From Streptomyces sp. Isolate_45 (GTDB lineage Bacteria > Actinomycetota > Actinomycetes > Streptomycetales > Streptomycetaceae), in assembly GCF_024721315.2 (NCBI RefSeq), contig NZ_JANFAK020000049.1, positions 1 to 52,324 of the forward strand: a DNA stretch of 52,324 bases. The letters are read 5' to 3'. Shown piece after piece: positions 50,008 to 52,324 of this stretch. Both the position numbers and the translations under genes were made by a program. The notes under the pieces are model-generated. The model had not been told where the DNA came from. It saw only the letters and a program-made list of their open reading frames with translations, and did not search any database. Every line of letters begins with the position of its first letter. The first letter of the stretch is position 1.

Positions 50008-50742
50008 TCAGGCGGGCAGCGTGTTGCGGTGGGAGCGCCGGCGGGCGGCGCTGAGCAGGGCCTGGATCTGGGCGCCCGACTGCTCCACGTCGTCCAGCGG
50101 CGAGGGGAAGGCCAGCCGGACGTCGCGGTGGCCGCGCCGCTCCTCCAGCCGCAGGGTGATTCCGTACCGGTCCAGGGCGAGGGGCAGGGCGCGCACGACG
50201 GCGGCCGAGGGCAGCGGCCGGACCAGCCGCAGCAGCAGGGTGACCAGCTCGGGGTGGTCGTCGAGGAGGTGGGTGAGCATGCCGGCCTCGTAGGGGGCGA
50301 GCGGATCGGGCCAGGCCTCGTCCAGCTCCTCCAGCCCGATGTACGAGGTCCCCTCCGAGGTTTCCAGGATCGCCCGGCCGTACTCGACGCAGGTGCTGTC
50401 CCCGGCGGCCGAGTTCTCGTCGGCGTAGGGGGTGAGCAGGTGGCCCAGCACGGTGACGCGGGCCCGGACCCGGTCGCGCACCGGGGTGGGCGCGATGTCG
50501 GTGAACTCCAGGCGGATGGCGGGGCGGTCGTCGTCCGCGGGGGTGGAGTGTCCGGCGGCCGGAGCGGCCGGATGCAAGTGGAACCGGCCGAGCACGTCGC
50601 CGCCGTCCAGTTGGCGCACCTCGCTGCGCACCCCGTCGACGACCACCGTCATCGAGTGGGCGGCGGCCAGGATGGACCGGACCCGTTCGGCTTCGGTCGG
50701 CCGGGCGGGGGGCGTGGCGGCGGGGGCACCGGGCAGGCGCAT
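50008..50742 (-). CDS. DUF2470 protein, iron-box controlled
   Basis: A 244-residue protein. Residues ~15-100 (ERVRSILAAAHSMTVVVDG…) contain the helix-strand start typical of DUF2470 proteins. The rest, with a C-terminal β-rich DUF2470-like domain (PYEAGMLTHLLDDHPELV), resembles HugZ-type heme-utilisation proteins. There is no signal peptide. ATG with GGGAGAG 7 nt upstream. A near-consensus iron box lies 26-44 nt before the start, so it should be repressed by DmdR1/IdeR when iron is plentiful. A role in heme or iron handling is inferred. Confidence 0.8.
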   Translation of the reverse strand: MRLPGAPAATPPARPTEAERVRSILAAAHSMTVVVDGVRSEVRQLDGGDVLGRFHLHPAAPAAGHSTPADDDRPAIRLEFTDIAPTPVRDRVRARVTVLGHLLTPYADENSAAGDSTCVEYGRAILETSEGTSYIGLEELDEAWPDPLAPYEAGMLTHLLDDHPELVTLLLRLVRPLPSAAVVRALPLALDRYGITLRLEERRGHRDVRLAFPSPLDDVEQSGAQIQALLSAARRRSHRNTLPA

Positions 50743-50767
50743 GCGGATCTCTCCCTCTCAAAGCGAG

Positions 50768-50786
50768 TTAGGTATGCCTAACCTAA
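50768..50786 (-). promoter_or_regulatory. Iron box (DmdR/IdeR operator)
   Basis: TTAGGTATGCCTAACCTAA matches the actinobacterial iron-box consensus TTAGGTTAGGCTAACCTAA at 16 of 19 positions. It sits in the 40-nt gap between the TetR gene's 3' end and the DUF2470 gene, right at the position of the DUF2470 promoter. Confidence 0.88.
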
Positions 50787-51454
50787 CCTATTCGGTGGTC
50801 CGGGAGTACCCCGCCGGCGAGTCGCCCGAGCGTCTCGGCGATCCGTTCGGGCGGGAAGCCGAGGGTGTGCCGCTGGAACTGGTAGACCTCCGGCGCCAGC
50901 GGACTCAGCAGCACGTCCACGCTGACCTCGGGATCGGCGGCTCCCGCGGCCGCGAGCAGCCCCCGCACGTGGGCACGCCACTGTCCGTACGTCGCCGCGG
51001 CGAATCGGCCGGGTCCCGGCAGGATGCCCAGGGTCAGTGGAAGGTGTCGCTCCAGATGTTCGACCGCGGCGGCGTAGAAGGCCGCCAGCCGCAGGGCCGG
51101 CGGTGCGCCCGGGCCCAGCGGGGGCGGACCGTAGGCGAGGCGCTCCTGGAGGATCCGCTCGTCCTCGTAGAGGAGCGCGGCGGCGATGGAGGCGGGGTCG
51201 GGGAAGCGGCGGTAGAGGGTGGCGCGGCCCACCCCGGCTGCCTTGGCGATCTGATCCATCGTCACGCTGCGGGGTTCGCGTTCCGTGAACAACTGCTCGG
51301 CGGCCGCCAGGATCTGAGCCCTGTTGCGCACGGCGTCGGCCCGCTGCCGGGGAAGGGGGATCGGCGCCCGGGGACCAGGTCGGGAGGCGGGCCGCCGGGC
51401 GGCACCGGCGCCCGCGATGTCGCGTACCGTACGGACCTCGTCGCCATTGGTCAT
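50783..51454 (-). CDS. TetR-family transcriptional regulator
   Basis: A 223-residue protein. A ~30-residue Ala/Pro/Arg-rich N-terminal extension leads to the TetR HTH (VTMDQIAKAAGVGRATLYRRFPD, ~64-86) and a C-terminal ligand domain. ATG 51454 gives the first family-like start. The 3' end overlaps the iron-box region of the DUF2470 gene by a few bases, so transcription through this gene may influence it. It is divergent from the SepF-like gene. Confidence 0.88.
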   Translation of the reverse strand: MTNGDEVRTVRDIAGAGAARRPASRPGPRAPIPLPRQRADAVRNRAQILAAAEQLFTEREPRSVTMDQIAKAAGVGRATLYRRFPDPASIAAALLYEDERILQERLAYGPPPLGPGAPPALRLAAFYAAAVEHLERHLPLTLGILPGPGRFAAATYGQWRAHVRGLLAAAGAADPEVSVDVLLSPLAPEVYQFQRHTLGFPPERIAETLGRLAGGVLPDHRIG

Positions 51455-51520
51455 GACGGCGACCCTACGTGCTTCGTGTCGGTGTTGGGCTGAACGGGTG
51501 AAACGCGAGAGGATGGGCGG

Positions 51521-51556
51521 ATGCACATGAAGCGCACGGCCGAGGCGGCCCGGTGA
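51521..51556 (+). CDS. Possible 11-aa leader ORF coupled to the SepF-like gene
   Basis: ATG 51521 has GAGAGGA (51507-51513) 7 nt upstream, better than the RBS of the following gene. It encodes MHMKRTAEAAR. Its TGA (51554-51556) overlaps the GTG (51553) of the SepF-like gene in the GTGA arrangement, which suggests translational coupling. Confidence 0.4.
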   Translation: MHMKRTAEAAR

Positions 51557-51948
51557 GCAGGTACGACGTCACGGACGAACAGTGGGAGGGACTCGCGCAG
51601 GTGGTGCCCCTGCGCAGTCGCAACGAATGGCCCTCCCGGGTGGACCACCGCACCATCCCCAAGGGTTCCGGGGCCGCGGCGGCGGAACAGCGGCGCTTCG
51701 TGGTGATCCGGGTCCAGATCTTCGCCGACGCGCGCGAGGTCGCGGAGTACCTGATCGCGCAGATCCCCGTCCTGCTGGACCTCACGGGCGCGGACGGCGA
51801 AGTGGCCAAGCGGATCCTCGACTTCAGCAGCGGCGTGGTCTTCGGACTGGGCAGCGGGATGCACCGGGTCGACCGGAACGTCTTCCTGCTGGCCCCGGTC
51901 GGCACGGAGGTCGAGGGAATCGCGGCCGCGGCCGTCCCCCGATCGTAG
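51553..51948 (+). CDS. SepF-like cell-division protein (SflB-type)
   Basis: A 131-residue protein. The SepF fold (DUF552) spans ~48-125, with RRFVVIRVQIFADAREVAEYLIAQ…VAKRILDFSSGVVFGLGSGMHRV. The N-terminus (MSRYDVTDEQWEGLAQVVPL) lacks the amphipathic membrane-targeting helix of true SepF. Streptomyces has SepF plus two SepF-like proteins, SflA and SflB; length and locus favour an Sfl paralogue. GTG start, overlapping the leader ORF stop. Confidence 0.82.
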   Translation: MSRYDVTDEQWEGLAQVVPLRSRNEWPSRVDHRTIPKGSGAAAAEQRRFVVIRVQIFADAREVAEYLIAQIPVLLDLTGADGEVAKRILDFSSGVVFGLGSGMHRVDRNVFLLAPVGTEVEGIAAAAVPRS

Positions 51949-52014
51949 GAAGGTCACGGCGACGGAACGGTTCGCCGCGTCCACGGGTGGTCCGACGGCC
52001 CGTACCGTCCCGTC

Positions 52015-52324
52015 ATGGACGTCACCCTGGACGCGCGCCGACCCCCGGCCGCCGCGACCGACACCCCCACACGCCCGACCGATCGGACCGCTGCTCCCGC
52101 GCTCTCGGCGGCGGCGACTGACACCTCGCCGCGCCCGGCCGCCGCGTCGGACGCCCCCGCACGCTCGGCCGCGGCAACGCACACCTCATCACGTTCTGCC
52201 GTGGCGACGGACGGCCCCGCGGGCCCGGCCGCCGCGACGGGAAGCCCGACGCGCTCGGCGGTCGCGACCGACGCCGGCGCGCGAACGGCCGCCGCCGCCG
52301 ACGGATCGGCGCGCCCGGCCGTCG
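52015..52324 (+). CDS. 5' end of a gene encoding 10-residue Ala-rich tandem repeats (partial)
   Basis: The ATG at 52015 opens a frame that runs off the window without a stop (103 codons). After MDVTLDARRPP the product is a series of ~10-residue units of the form A-[AV]-A-T-D-x-x-x-R-[PS] (AAATDTSPRP, AAASDAPARS, AAATHTSSRS, AVATDGPAGP…), encoded by degenerate 30-bp repeats. No Shine-Dalgarno is evident; a TACCGT hexamer just upstream would fit a leaderless transcript. It is likely a disordered surface or linker region, but this could also be non-coding repeat DNA. Confidence 0.4.
   Translation, partial: MDVTLDARRPPAAATDTPTRPTDRTAAPALSAAATDTSPRPAAASDAPARSAAATHTSSRSAVATDGPAGPAAATGSPTRSAVATDAGARTAAAADGSARPAV
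52048..52324. repeat. Degenerate 30-bp tandem repeats at the window edge
   Basis: About nine units of period 30 bp lie in frame with the ORF from 52015; the second unit is the most divergent. The array continues beyond the window. Confidence 0.7.

Noticed and set aside
1..52324. tRNA, rRNA and tmRNA genes
   Set aside because: No cloverleaf-like segments or rRNA signatures were recognised by eye; a tRNAscan-type search could overturn this.

Overview
This is high-GC actinobacterial chromosome, almost certainly Streptomyces or a close relative. Several gene sets support this: sepH, cutR-cutS, a DUF4193 zinc-ribbon protein, dut-DUF3710, a SepF-like paralogue, frequent GTG/TTG starts, very high third-position GC and many stop-start overlaps. 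I see no rRNA, tRNA, CRISPR array, intact prophage or transposase. Assignments rest on reading motifs and gene order; no database search was run.

Layout, core half. 1-5.2 kb holds a clipped gene end, a DUF6325/SHOCT pair whose first gene has lost its N-terminus at a perfect hairpin, a membrane protein with a 53-residue companion, a two-domain VOC protein, a rhodanese and sepH. 5.2-14 kb holds a long regulatory-looking gap, a Pro/Ser-tailed membrane protein, an aldonolactone-oxidase-type flavoprotein, an MFS exporter, the Fe-S ferrochelatase hemH behind an iron-box candidate, an inositol-monophosphatase-family gene and cutRS. 14.2-27.9 kb is a deeply conserved actinobacterial block: DUF4193, a hypothetical protein, DUF3093, a thioesterase, dut, DUF3710, an OB-fold protein, DUF3159, two TrkA potassium-channel regulators, a KimA-like potassium importer and a 23S rRNA/tRNA uracil methyltransferase. 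A kdpDE pair without kdpFABC sits inside it, so the stretch reads as a potassium-homeostasis neighbourhood.

Layout, accessory half. 27.9-31.6 kb is a graveyard of defence genes: a probable pPIWI_RE C-terminal fragment, a UvrD-like helicase fragment with several frameshifts and a large deletion, a truncated DUF262 (GmrSD-like) gene, and the last third of a Wadjet-type JetD (DUF2399) joined directly to it. An intact Ser/Thr kinase with a helical-repeat tail follows. 31.9-39.9 kb holds a divergent Lrp/asparaginase pair, meaB with the two methylmalonyl-CoA mutase subunits, and a ROK regulator.

40.9-48.9 kb is the most interesting intact system: a tightly packed operon for organosulfur use. It encodes a TauD-type dioxygenase, an FMN reductase, an SsuABC importer, a DszA/NtaA-type flavin monooxygenase, and then an AprA-like flavoprotein overlapping an 8-cysteine ferredoxin. 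It lies behind a ~1 kb repeat-rich gap. 49-52.3 kb holds a quinone-oxidoreductase-type enzyme, a DUF2470 gene under a near-perfect iron box, a TetR regulator, a SepF-like gene preceded by an overlapping 11-codon leader ORF, and the start of a gene encoding 10-residue Ala-rich tandem repeats that runs off the window.
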